Positions 1 to 5,737 of a stretch of DNA of 8,163 nucleotides are shown here, piece by piece. A program made the translations under genes and the position numbers. The notes under the pieces are model-generated. The model was not told the DNA's origin. It ran no database searches and saw only the letters and a list, made by a program, of their open reading frames with translations. How positions within the stretch are numbered: the stretch's first letter is position 1; each line of letters begins with the position of its first letter. The stretch is from JBDLIL01 sp039714855 (GTDB taxonomy: Bacteria > Patescibacteriota > Microgenomatia > UBA1400 > PJMF01), in assembly GCA_039714855.1 (NCBI GenBank), contig JBDLIL010000043.1, positions 1 through 8,163 of the forward strand, read 5' to 3'.

Positions 1-3000
1 ACCCCATTCCGCCAGAGCAAATCTGGGACTAACTCCAGCCTGAATTGCTTCTCTGGTGACATATTCACAGGCAGTTAAACTACCGTCAGGAGTATAATTG
101 CCGTTTTCATCTACTTTGTGGGCAATCAAAGTTTCATTCCAAGATCTTTGTCTATCTCCAGTTCCAAAAGTACATGATATATAAGAATAGAGATTTTCAT
201 CACAGGCGGGGTAGGGATCAGCACCTTTTTGAAAGTCAGGTATATCCAATAGTGGAGATTGATAAATAGAGCAACTCTCATCTGAGTTGTATTCAAATTC
301 AATTCCTCCACCAGGAGTGATTCTGCCTGTGGAATTAAAATTACACTTAGCTATTTCCTGAGATAGATAAATTAGAGCTGTTTCGCTTATATGCTCTTCT
401 TCTAATTCCAATCCTTCATCCAGACCATCTCCCAATAAATATTTTTCTGTTGACTTGAGCTCTGAAAGCCAAGTGTGCATTTTTGTTTCAGCTTTATGCA
501 AGGCTTGTTGAATTTTTCTGGTGAAAAATCCCAGCCGACCACCTAGGATACGCGGCTCAATTTCAGTATTAGAATCTTCTCCTTCTTTTTTTATAAGTAC
601 GGAAACTTCTTTTTTGCATAAGTTATGAGCTTGTTCTGGTGTTTCACCACTAGCGATTTTTTCTATCACGCAACTATGATATTCCGGAGGAAGGGCATCA
701 GTTTTCTCTACATTTGAACTAAAAGAAACACCCGTTTCCTGCAGTTTTAAAAATGGTGGCAGTGCTTCCAGATCCATAAACAAGTTCTCTTTTTGTTTTT
801 TGTCATAGATTAGTCCTGATAGAGCTTCATCTACCAGAGCCAATTCGTAGCCTTGAGGAATAATTAAATAACTATAAACTTTGGGATCTTTGTTATTAGT
901 TTCTTTTCTATCTTTTTTCAAGCTAAAAGTCGATATAAATTTAAACGCGTGAGGGTTTTGTTCAGAATCACCTTCAGGCATAGCTGATGCAGGCGGGTAA
1001 TCTTGATAGATATGTTCTTCTTCTAAGCTGGTAACTAAATTACCTCCACCATCAATATCAAAATTAGCCCCTGTTGTTTCTTTTTCTACATTTTCAACAT
1101 TGCCGTAGAGCCCAGCTTCAGCTGCAATGCGGTATTCTTTGTCATCAGCTGGAGGATCAGTAGGTAGATCGTCAGCGTGCAGTGCTTGTTCGGGGTTATT
1201 TCTGTCTATGGGACAGAGCATATCTGCTTGGCTTAAACTTTTTGGTCGATAGCTATCTGGTCCATAAAAAGCATAGGGATTAGTGCGATTATTCACAAAA
1301 TTTACCAAAGTTTTAACTAGTTCAGAATTTTCATATTCTTCGCTAGTAGGATCTACGGCTTCAACCATATTTATCCTGCCACCCATTGATCCAGGAATGT
1401 TTGGCATGTTTTTTTCACTCTCTATTTCTCTTCGGTATCTATCTACATAGTCTTTGCCCAAGACACTGTTGGCAGTAAGTTGTAGGGGATCTTGGTAATT
1501 AAAATCACTGTTTGGATCTCTATTGGTGCCAATATCAGGGATTTTGAAAGTGATTATCCTGACTATATGCTGACCAGTCTCACCACGTTTTAATGCAAGG
1601 TTATTTTCTTTGCTAAAAAAACTAAAAGGCAAGAAGTTGAAAGCTGGGAGTTCTTCACCGGAATCATCTTGAACTTCGGCGGCTATTACTAAAAATCCTA
1701 AACGATAGGATTTGTACAAATAGTAAGGTACTCTGTCTAATACATCTGCCAACTCTTTGCCATAGGCATCAGTTAGCTTGCCATTTTTATCATAAAAATC
1801 ATCTCTAGCTATTTTGTCGCAAGTCAGGTCAGTTTTCAGACGAATCTGATCTAGTAATGAACGCCAGGTGTAAGGATTATTTTCAGTTGTGGCATTTTCA
1901 CCTTGAGGGGCTTTGTAGCCAGAGCGAACTATTTCTTTGGGAATGGCTTCGTCTAAAGCACAAGTGCTAGGATCTTGCAGTTTATCGCACATGCGCTCTA
2001 CAGTGGCTAATAAATTCATTTTTGTAGTACATTGATCATGTTTGGTCATCAATGAGTACACGGGTGCTGAAGAGATATTTCGCAAGAGGGGATCATCTTC
2101 ACTACTATCTCTAAATCCCCAATATGTTTCCAGTGAATCAAAGAGAGACTCCACTTCATTCTTGTTTTTGTTATACCAGCGCCAGAGGGGAGTTTCGCTT
2201 TCGGAATAATCATACTCTAGCTCTGATGCTACTGAAAGTCTGTCTGTAAATACCTGCCACTCATCATCCATGTTTAGCACACCCTTAAGATCTATCTCAG
2301 GAGTGTAGCAATAAGATTGGTACCCTTGAGCAATCAAATCATCATAAAATTTATCGGGGTTTTTACTTAAGCTGCCATCTATAGGATAAAGATAATAAGG
2401 ATCTTTTTTATCTTTAGAAGCTCTACCAGCTTTGAGCCTACATAGGTCAGTTTCACTATTCCAATTTTGAGGATCATTGTCAGGGTCAGAGAAATCAAGT
2501 GATTGATAATGTGTACAAAGCCCTTGGCCTTTGCAATATACGTAGACTTCTCCAGCTCCAGGCCCAGTAACATTGCGAATGACCGCAATTTCTTTGTTTT
2601 CATCGCAGCACTTAGCTGCGCCTTGAAAAATTAATTGAGTTTGACCTCCAGTAACGATGCCAGACTGACCGCTGACATTACACTGTGGGGAAATATTTTC
2701 ACTTAGGCCGTATGCGCCTTCGATATTGCCTGCTAGTTTATCTTTGTTATAAGCCACAATAAATGATGCTGGCTTATCAAAATATCCGCCACAACTCATG
2801 TTGGTGCTCATTTGAGCTGCACCCCAATGACTTAAGTTGTTGGGATTATTACCAGTATAGACCCTATAGATAGCTTTGCCGCCACCATCACAATTTATAC
2901 CACCCCAGATAGTGTCTTGTAAAAACTCTACATTAAATCCAGATTTTTTGTATAAAAAATGAATATTATTGGAATGCTGTTTAAATTTATCTCCTACTAT

Positions 3001-3246
3001 TTCCACATGATTTTTTACTTGGCACTCGTAATCATAATTATCTCCTTTGGCTGTGCTTGTCACTGGTGTGCAGCCACCCTCTCCACAAGTAGGGGCAAAA
3101 AATTCGTCTAAAGGTCCTGCTAGTGGGCAATTGGCCACCACGTCAGAGCCAGGGCTAGAATCGGTAGTTTCAAGGGCAAAAATCTTTAGAGGAATGACAA
3201 GTGCTAAGCAAATAGGAATTAACAGAGTAAAGAAGAGCTTTTTCAC
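1..3246 (-). CDS. Giant secreted Cys-containing protein, C-terminus cut by window edge
   Basis: One uninterrupted frame of 1082 codons starts with GTG at 3246-3244 and is still open at base 1, so the C-terminus is missing. Residues 1-24 form a classical signal peptide: KK, a hydrophobic core, then a probable cleavage after I-F-A. The remainder has no obvious membrane helix, is rich in Asp, Glu, Asn and Tyr, and carries more than twenty scattered cysteines (including a C-C pair near residue 213), which fits an exported disulfide-bonded protein. I recognise no domain in residues 25-1050. The last residues, ending A-G-V-S-P-R-F-A-L-A-E-W-G, resemble the helix leading to the catalytic Glu of lysozyme-like/lytic transglycosylase folds, so a cell-wall hydrolase domain may begin at the edge; this is inference. 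The gene lies 43 bases downstream of the last pilin-like gene in the same orientation with its own promoter, so a structural or accessory role in the same surface apparatus is plausible. GTG is chosen because it begins the signal peptide and sits on the predicted transcription start. Confidence 0.85.
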   Translation of the reverse strand, partial: MKKLFFTLLIPICLALVIPLKIFALETTDSSPGSDVVANCPLAGPLDEFFAPTCGEGGCTPVTSTAKGDNYDYECQVKNHVEIVGDKFKQHSNNIHFLYKKSGFNVEFLQDTIWGGINCDGGGKAIYRVYTGNNPNNLSHWGAAQMSTNMSCGGYFDKPASFIVAYNKDKLAGNIEGAYGLSENISPQCNVSGQSGIVTGGQTQLIFQGAAKCCDENKEIAVIRNVTGPGAGEVYVYCKGQGLCTHYQSLDFSDPDNDPQNWNSETDLCRLKAGRASKDKKDPYYLYPIDGSLSKNPDKFYDDLIAQGYQSYCYTPEIDLKGVLNMDDEWQVFTDRLSVASELEYDYSESETPLWRWYNKNKNEVESLFDSLETYWGFRDSSEDDPLLRNISSAPVYSLMTKHDQCTTKMNLLATVERMCDKLQDPSTCALDEAIPKEIVRSGYKAPQGENATTENNPYTWRSLLDQIRLKTDLTCDKIARDDFYDKNGKLTDAYGKELADVLDRVPYYLYKSYRLGFLVIAAEVQDDSGEELPAFNFLPFSFFSKENNLALKRGETGQHIVRIITFKIPDIGTNRDPNSDFNYQDPLQLTANSVLGKDYVDRYRREIESEKNMPNIPGSMGGRINMVEAVDPTSEEYENSELVKTLVNFVNNRTNPYAFYGPDSYRPKSLSQADMLCPIDRNNPEQALHADDLPTDPPADDKEYRIAAEAGLYGNVENVEKETTGANFDIDGGGNLVTSLEEEHIYQDYPPASAMPEGDSEQNPHAFKFISTFSLKKDRKETNNKDPKVYSYLIIPQGYELALVDEALSGLIYDKKQKENLFMDLEALPPFLKLQETGVSFSSNVEKTDALPPEYHSCVIEKIASGETPEQAHNLCKKEVSVLIKKEGEDSNTEIEPRILGGRLGFFTRKIQQALHKAETKMHTWLSELKSTEKYLLGDGLDEGLELEEEHISETALIYLSQEIAKCNFNSTGRITPGGGIEFEYNSDESCSIYQSPLLDIPDFQKGADPYPACDENLYSYISCTFGTGDRQRSWNETLIAHKVDENGNYTPDGSLTACEYVTREAIQAGVSPRFALAEWG

Positions 3247-3253
3247 AAGACTT

Positions 3254-3282
3254 ATTATACTTGGGGATCAGTAAAGCTACAA
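3254..3282 (-). promoter_or_regulatory. Promoter of the giant secreted protein gene
   Basis: On the minus strand TTGTAG (3282-3277) and a perfect TATAAT (3259-3254) are separated by 17 bases. The usual start would fall at about 3247, one base before the GTG at 3246, so the transcript is predicted to be leaderless or nearly so. No Shine-Dalgarno sequence lies between the -10 and the start codon. Only the TTG of the -35 matches consensus. Confidence 0.6.
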
Positions 3283-3289
3283 AAGCAAG

Positions 3290-3748
3290 TTACGGATTTA
3301 TCTGGGGAATTTCAAATCTGGTAATCAAAGATATGCCGGTAAATTCAGCTAAAATATTAAGAATAAAATAAGAGCTCAGGGCTAAGATAAGGCCAATCAC
3401 AGCGTAGGTAATAATGTTACGAGCGGATTCAGCACCCTTGGAATTGCCTCCAGATATCTGATATTTAAAAGCTCCGAATATCATCATCACAAAGCCACCT
3501 AAACCAATGATGGTTACAGCTACTGTGAGAATGTTGGCTATTATGCACTCAATACCTCTGATAGTAGCTACATCAGCTACGCCATCGTGTTCATAGACAC
3601 AACCATATTCTCTAGAGGAGCCAAACTCTTGTTGAATTTGCGACCATTCCTGAGTTTGAGCGGAAATTTGAGTAATTGGTAGTAGGTAATGGGTAGTGAG
3701 GAATAGTAAAAAAAGAGCTACGGACAGTTTGCAAAATTTCTTCAACAT
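3290..3748 (-). CDS. Pilin-like protein H (VirB2/TrbC-type, two-helix)
   Basis: The product is 152 residues from ATG 3748-3746 (starts M-L-K-K-F). An in-frame ATG nine codons upstream is rejected because it lies upstream of the predicted -10, and the chosen start gives a proper signal peptide (residues 1-30, cleavage near I-S-A-Q). Cysteines are at 6, 50 and 68. Two membrane helices (about 70-96 and 113-135) enclose a short polar loop with the family motif Q-I-S-G-G-N-S-K-G at about 97-105, followed by A-x-x-A-R-N-I-I-T. The IDW of the central paralogs is replaced by FKY, so H is a divergent member, closest in its loop to A. In VirB2-type pilins two helices with a basic loop pack into a filament; that role is inferred here from fold pattern and neighbours. 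A 7-base tandem array encodes part of the signal peptide (residues about 17-26). Confidence 0.8.
   Translation of the reverse strand: MLKKFCKLSVALFLLFLTTHYLLPITQISAQTQEWSQIQQEFGSSREYGCVYEHDGVADVATIRGIECIIANILTVAVTIIGLGGFVMMIFGAFKYQISGGNSKGAESARNIITYAVIGLILALSSYFILNILAEFTGISLITRFEIPQINP
3672..3699 (+). repeat. Heptamer tandem array 1, inside the H signal-peptide codons
   Basis: Four consecutive 7-base units read on the plus strand: GTAATTG, GTAGTAG, GTAATGG, GTAGTGA (consensus GTARTRG-like). They lie antisense within gene H. Four units span 28 bases and are translated on the minus strand as a T-x-Y-L-L-P-I-T stretch in the signal peptide. Seven-base periodicity out of register with codons points to slippage or insertion rather than selection on protein. 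Confidence 0.65.
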
Positions 3749-3754
3749 GAGAAT

Positions 3755-3783
3755 ATTGTAGGCGACAAATAGCAAATATCCAA
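3755..3783 (-). promoter_or_regulatory. Promoter of pilin-like gene H, leaderless
   Basis: Minus-strand TTGGAT (3783-3778) and TACAAT (3760-3755) are 17 bases apart. The expected start is base 3748, exactly the A of the ATG, so the mRNA is predicted to have no leader. The -35 lies within heptamer array 2 (it spans the junction of two units), so the repeat contributes a promoter element. Confidence 0.6.
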
Positions 3784-3801
3784 TATCTGATATCCAATTA
3801 C
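3767..3801 (-). repeat. Heptamer tandem array 2, between genes G and H
   Basis: Five 7-base units are read on the minus strand from 3801 to 3767: GTAATTG, GATATCA, GATATTG, GATATTT and the degenerate GCTATTT. The array starts six bases after the stop codon of G, in the same orientation as G. Array 3 (7744-7771) has the same design: an opening GTAATTR followed by three GATAYYN units, with 22 of 28 positions identical when the two are aligned by eye. Confidence 0.7.
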
Positions 3802-3806
3802 TCTTC

Positions 3807-4361
3807 TTACTCTTCTATCAGTTCCTCTAGATTTCCGTTACTGGTATTGCCAGAAGTATCTATAACTACCACATCACTATTAACAGCTTGATCTATAGCG
3901 TCTTGCAGAGAGTTAATACCTAAGAAGTTTAAGACAATAGTCAAGATTGCGAAACTAGCAGCCACTATTATTAGGCCAATTACAGCAGCAATAATTTTTT
4001 GTCTGGCTTGATCAGTTTTAGCCTTATCTCCACCACTAGTGATCCAATCTATACCACCCCAGATAAGATATAGAAAGACCATTAAGGCAGCAATGGCGAT
4101 AACAAAAGTAAGGCCTTTGCTAATAAGTTCTCCCAAATCTTGAAAAAATCCTTCAGGTATTAGTATTCTATCTACTGGCTCATATCTGTCATCTGTTGCT
4201 GGCACAGTAGCGGTGTCTAAGTACATGACACCATCTTCTGTTTGGATAATTACTTGACCATCACTGGTAACAGAGTCATTGCCAGCGGCCACAGCGGAAA
4301 CACCAGGAAGTTTGATAATCAAGGCAGCTGCGATCAATATGGTGGCAAGGATTTTTTTCAT
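3807..4361 (-). CDS. Pilin-like protein G (VirB2/TrbC-type), long N-terminal region
   Basis: The product is 184 residues from ATG 4361. Residues 1-26 are a signal peptide (K-K, hydrophobic core, A-V-A-A-G). Residues 27-75 form an extra acidic, Thr/Asp-rich segment absent from the shorter paralogs. Helix 1 spans about 84-101, then the signature W-G-G-I-D-W-I-T-S-G-G-D-K at 101-113, A-R-Q-K at 119-122, and helix 2 at about 124-147. A polar tail ends in L-E-E-L-I-E-E. The closest paralog in protein sequence is F (shared D-K-x-K-T and A-A-x-I-G-L-I-I), although a 36-base stretch is identical to D instead. The stop codon is followed in frame by a second copy of GAA GAG TAA, a 9-base tandem duplication that leaves two stops. 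The family role (type IV secretion-type pilin subunit in the inner membrane or pilus) is inferred from homology pattern; its specific role in the array is unknown. Confidence 0.85.
   Translation of the reverse strand: MKKILATILIAAALIIKLPGVSAVAAGNDSVTSDGQVIIQTEDGVMYLDTATVPATDDRYEPVDRILIPEGFFQDLGELISKGLTFVIAIAALMVFLYLIWGGIDWITSGGDKAKTDQARQKIIAAVIGLIIVAASFAILTIVLNFLGINSLQDAIDQAVNSDVVVIDTSGNTSNGNLEELIEE
4026..4061 (-). repeat. 36-bp block identical to part of gene D
   Basis: This stretch of G, encoding the G-G-I-D-W-I-T-S-G-G-D core, is base-for-base identical to 5471-5506 in gene D, while the bases immediately outside differ. The corresponding stretch in F, the closest paralog by protein, differs at several synonymous sites. 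Confidence 0.7.
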
Positions 4362-4373
4362 AAAGCTATTGCA

Positions 4374-4382
4374 ATTATAGCA
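4374..4382 (-). promoter_or_regulatory. Extended -10 promoter of pilin-like gene G
   Basis: On the minus strand, TG at 4382-4381 and a C at 4380 precede a perfect TATAAT (4379-4374), forming an extended -10. The region where a -35 would lie is occupied by the terminator hairpin and has no -35 match. The expected start is near 4367, giving a leader of about six bases with no Shine-Dalgarno sequence. Confidence 0.6.
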
Positions 4383-4414
4383 AAAAACCCAGCCTCTCGC
4401 GAGAGGCTGGGTTA
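4382..4414 (-). terminator. Rho-independent terminator of gene F
   Basis: A 28-base perfect palindrome (4386-4413, centre between 4399 and 4400) with a GC-rich stem is followed on the minus strand by a run of six T (4387-4382, the first two within the stem). It lies 20 bases after the F stop codon. It is the only strong intrinsic terminator I see in the window. The -10 of G begins three bases after the T run. Confidence 0.9.
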
Positions 4415-4433
4415 ATTTCAGTTTAATTTCTGT

Positions 4434-4817
4434 TTACTTAATAAGCTCACCTTCTCTAAGTAGGTCGTTCAAATCACCGGCGCCTAAGAAATTTAAAGCG
4501 ATGCTTAGAATTGCCCAAGCAGCGGCTAAAATTATAAGACCGATGATAGCAGCAGTAATCTTATTTCTAGCTCCTTCGGTTTTAGTCTTGTCTCCGCCAC
4601 TAGTAATCCAGTCAATTCCACCCCAGATAAGATACATAAATACCAATAGAGCACCAATGGCCATAACGAAAGTGAGAACACTACTAATAAGTCCACCAAC
4701 GTCAGTAAAAAAAGTATCTGGAACTTCTATATCTGCAGCAAAAACTTGCCCAGCACTAGCAAGAAAAGTTCCGGTGGCCACGACACCAGAAGTTATTGAT
4801 CTATGTATCTTTTTCAT
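4434..4817 (-). CDS. Pilin-like protein F (VirB2/TrbC-type)
   Basis: The product is 127 residues from ATG 4817. The signal peptide covers residues 1-27 with a clean A-F-A/A-D cleavage. Mature residues 28-40 are followed by helix 1 (about 46-65), the signature W-G-G-I-D-W-I-T-S-G-G-D-K at 65-77, K-T-x-G-A-R-N-K-I-T at 79-88, helix 2 (about 89-110) and a short acidic tail. This is the most canonical member of the set in length and layout. It has its own promoter and its own terminator, so it is a single-gene transcript, and it is the only pilin-like gene here with a visible GGAG ribosome-binding site. That could mean it is the major, most highly expressed subunit, which is inference. G is its nearest relative. 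The family assignment rests on the motif and the two-helix plan. Confidence 0.88.
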   Translation of the reverse strand: MKKIHRSITSGVVATGTFLASAGQVFAADIEVPDTFFTDVGGLISSVLTFVMAIGALLVFMYLIWGGIDWITSGGDKTKTEGARNKITAAIIGLIILAAAWAILSIALNFLGAGDLNDLLREGELIK

Positions 4818-4854
4818 AAACTCCTTTTTAAGATTTTCAATAAAAGCTATTATA
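4818..4854 (-). promoter_or_regulatory. Promoter and ribosome-binding site of gene F
   Basis: A perfect TATAAT lies at 4854-4849 on the minus strand. The predicted start near 4842 gives a leader of about 25 bases, the longest in this cluster. GGAG at 4824-4821 is preceded by a run of A and separated from the ATG by only three bases (TTT), shorter than the usual 5-9. A weak TTACAA sits 18 bases upstream of the -10. This gene therefore uses a leadered mRNA, unlike most of its neighbours. Confidence 0.6.
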
Positions 4855-4906
4855 TCGCTTCGAGTAGAGAAATTGTAACATTTATTTACCTAGAGCTGCA
4901 AGCAGA

Positions 4907-5299
4907 CTAAGGTAAAATTGGTCTTGGTCCTCCCATCCTAGTAGGAGTTGTTTTAGTACTAGATTTCAGATTAATGAGTTCAAGATCAAAAGCTGATTGA
5001 ACAAGCATAATAATAGCGAAAACAGAAGCAAAAACTATTAGACCAATCACAGCCTGTGTCATTTTATTGCGTGCATTGCTCACTTTTCCTGAATCTCCGC
5101 CACTAGTGATCCAATCTATGGCGCCCCAAAGTAAATATATAAGTAGTATTAGGCCAACTATGGCAAACAAAGCAGTTAGGATCTGACCAATAAACACCGA
5201 AAAACCAGCATCTGTATCAGTTATGTTTGTAGATCCGGGAAGATCTACTCCTTGTCCAGCAGTTCTTATATCGAAGTCAGCAGCAAGTAAAGTAAGCAT
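4907..5299 (-). CDS. Pilin-like protein E (VirB2/TrbC-type), basic Pro-rich tail
   Basis: The product is 130 residues from ATG 5299, ending in TAG. There is no classical signal peptide: the N-terminus is M-L-T-L-L-A-A-D-F, followed by a polar segment to residue 32. Helix 1 is about 35-58, then W-G-A-I-D-W-I-T-S-G-G-D-S at 58-70, G-K-V-S-N-A-R-N-K-M-T-Q at 71-82, and helix 2 at about 84-103. The tail from residue 112 is basic and proline-rich (K-T-T-P-T-R-M-G-G-P-R-P), unlike the acidic tails of F and G. The loop is almost identical to those of D and C, placing E in the C/D/E subgroup. It follows D by 18 AT-rich bases without a Shine-Dalgarno motif and is the last gene of the B-C-D-E operon. 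No terminator is apparent after it. Confidence 0.85.
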   Translation of the reverse strand: MLTLLAADFDIRTAGQGVDLPGSTNITDTDAGFSVFIGQILTALFAIVGLILLIYLLWGAIDWITSGGDSGKVSNARNKMTQAVIGLIVFASVFAIIMLVQSAFDLELINLKSSTKTTPTRMGGPRPILP

Positions 5300-5317
5300 T
5301 TTTATTTAATTAATAAT

Positions 5318-5734
5318 TTAAGGTTCAATAAATGTAAGGCTTAAGATGTCAAATTGATCTCCAAAGAATAAATTGCCGATAAAGCCAACAATCACAAAAG
5401 AAAAGGCCAAGATGATCATGCCGATAACACCCTGCGTCATTTTGTTTCTGGCGTTGGCTACTTTTCCTGAATCTCCACCACTAGTGATCCAATCTATACC
5501 ACCCCAAAGCAAGTATATAAGCAGTATGATGGCGCCGATATTTATGACAGTGCGCCAGATGCTGACAAAATAATTCAACATAATACTGCCTTCAGCTGCA
5601 GCGCCAGCATCAGCACCAATACTAGGGTCTATGGCAGGATTAGTAATAGCAGCAAAACTACTTTTGGTGAAAGCTATGAAGCTAGCCAGAGTTGTTAATA
5701 AAAAGCTAGTAGTTTTTAGAATATTTTTTTTCAT
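5318..5734 (-). CDS. Pilin-like protein D (VirB2/TrbC-type)
   Basis: The product is 138 residues from ATG 5734. A classical signal peptide covers residues 1-28 (M-K-K-N, hydrophobic core, S-S-F-A/A). An Ala-rich spacer (about 29-50) precedes helix 1 (about 60-77), the motif W-G-G-I-D-W-I-T-S-G-G-D-S at 77-89, G-K-V-A-N-A-R-N-K-M-T-Q-G at 90-102, and helix 2 (about 103-124). The start lies 3 bases after the stop of C with no Shine-Dalgarno sequence, suggesting translation coupled to C. The core codons share an exact 36-base block with G although the remaining protein is closer to E and C. As for the other members, pilus or secretion-channel subunit is the family-level inference. Confidence 0.87.
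   Translation of the reverse strand: MKKNILKTTSFLLTTLASFIAFTKSSFAAITNPAIDPSIGADAGAAAEGSIMLNYFVSIWRTVINIGAIILLIYLLWGGIDWITSGGDSGKVANARNKMTQGVIGMIILAFSFVIVGFIGNLFFGDQFDILSLTFIEP
5471..5506 (-). repeat. 36-bp block identical to part of gene G
   Basis: Partner of 4026-4061; it encodes the core G-G-I-D-W-I-T-S-G-G-D with identical synonymous codons. Confidence 0.7.
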
Positions 5735-5737
5735 TGA

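Larger units (their letters stand above)
3670..3803. repeat. 10-bp inverted repeat bracketing the H promoter and 5' end
   Basis: GAGTAATTGG occurs at 3670-3679 on the plus strand and again at 3803-3794 on the minus strand, 114 bases apart and pointing toward each other. Each copy is the outer edge of a heptamer array (3672-3699 and 3801-3767). The interval holds the H promoter and its first codons. The exact match is seen in the sequence; whether it is a mobile unit's end or a by-product of the two arrays sharing an opening unit is unknown. Confidence 0.5.

Noticed and set aside
3047..3274. Plus-strand frame of 75 codons over the start of the giant gene
   Set aside because: It is antisense to the signal peptide and N-terminus of a well-supported 1082-codon frame; composition is not protein-like and it overlaps that gene's promoter.
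3612..3797. Minus-strand frame overlapping gene H in another phase
   Set aside because: It is made largely of the two heptamer arrays read in an alternative frame and conflicts with H, which has the signal peptide and family motif.
3672..3801. CRISPR-like array
   Set aside because: The repeats are 7-base contiguous tandem units with no spacers, and no cas gene is present.
4501..4878. Plus-strand frame of 125 codons antisense to gene F
   Set aside because: It mirrors the conserved minus-strand motif codons of F; similar antisense frames appear over D (5373-5573) for the same reason. No signal, domain or start site supports it.
4861..4906. Possible terminator between E and F (CTGC-TT-GCAG on the minus strand)
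   Set aside because: The stem is only four base pairs with no following T run, far weaker than the terminator at 4382-4414.
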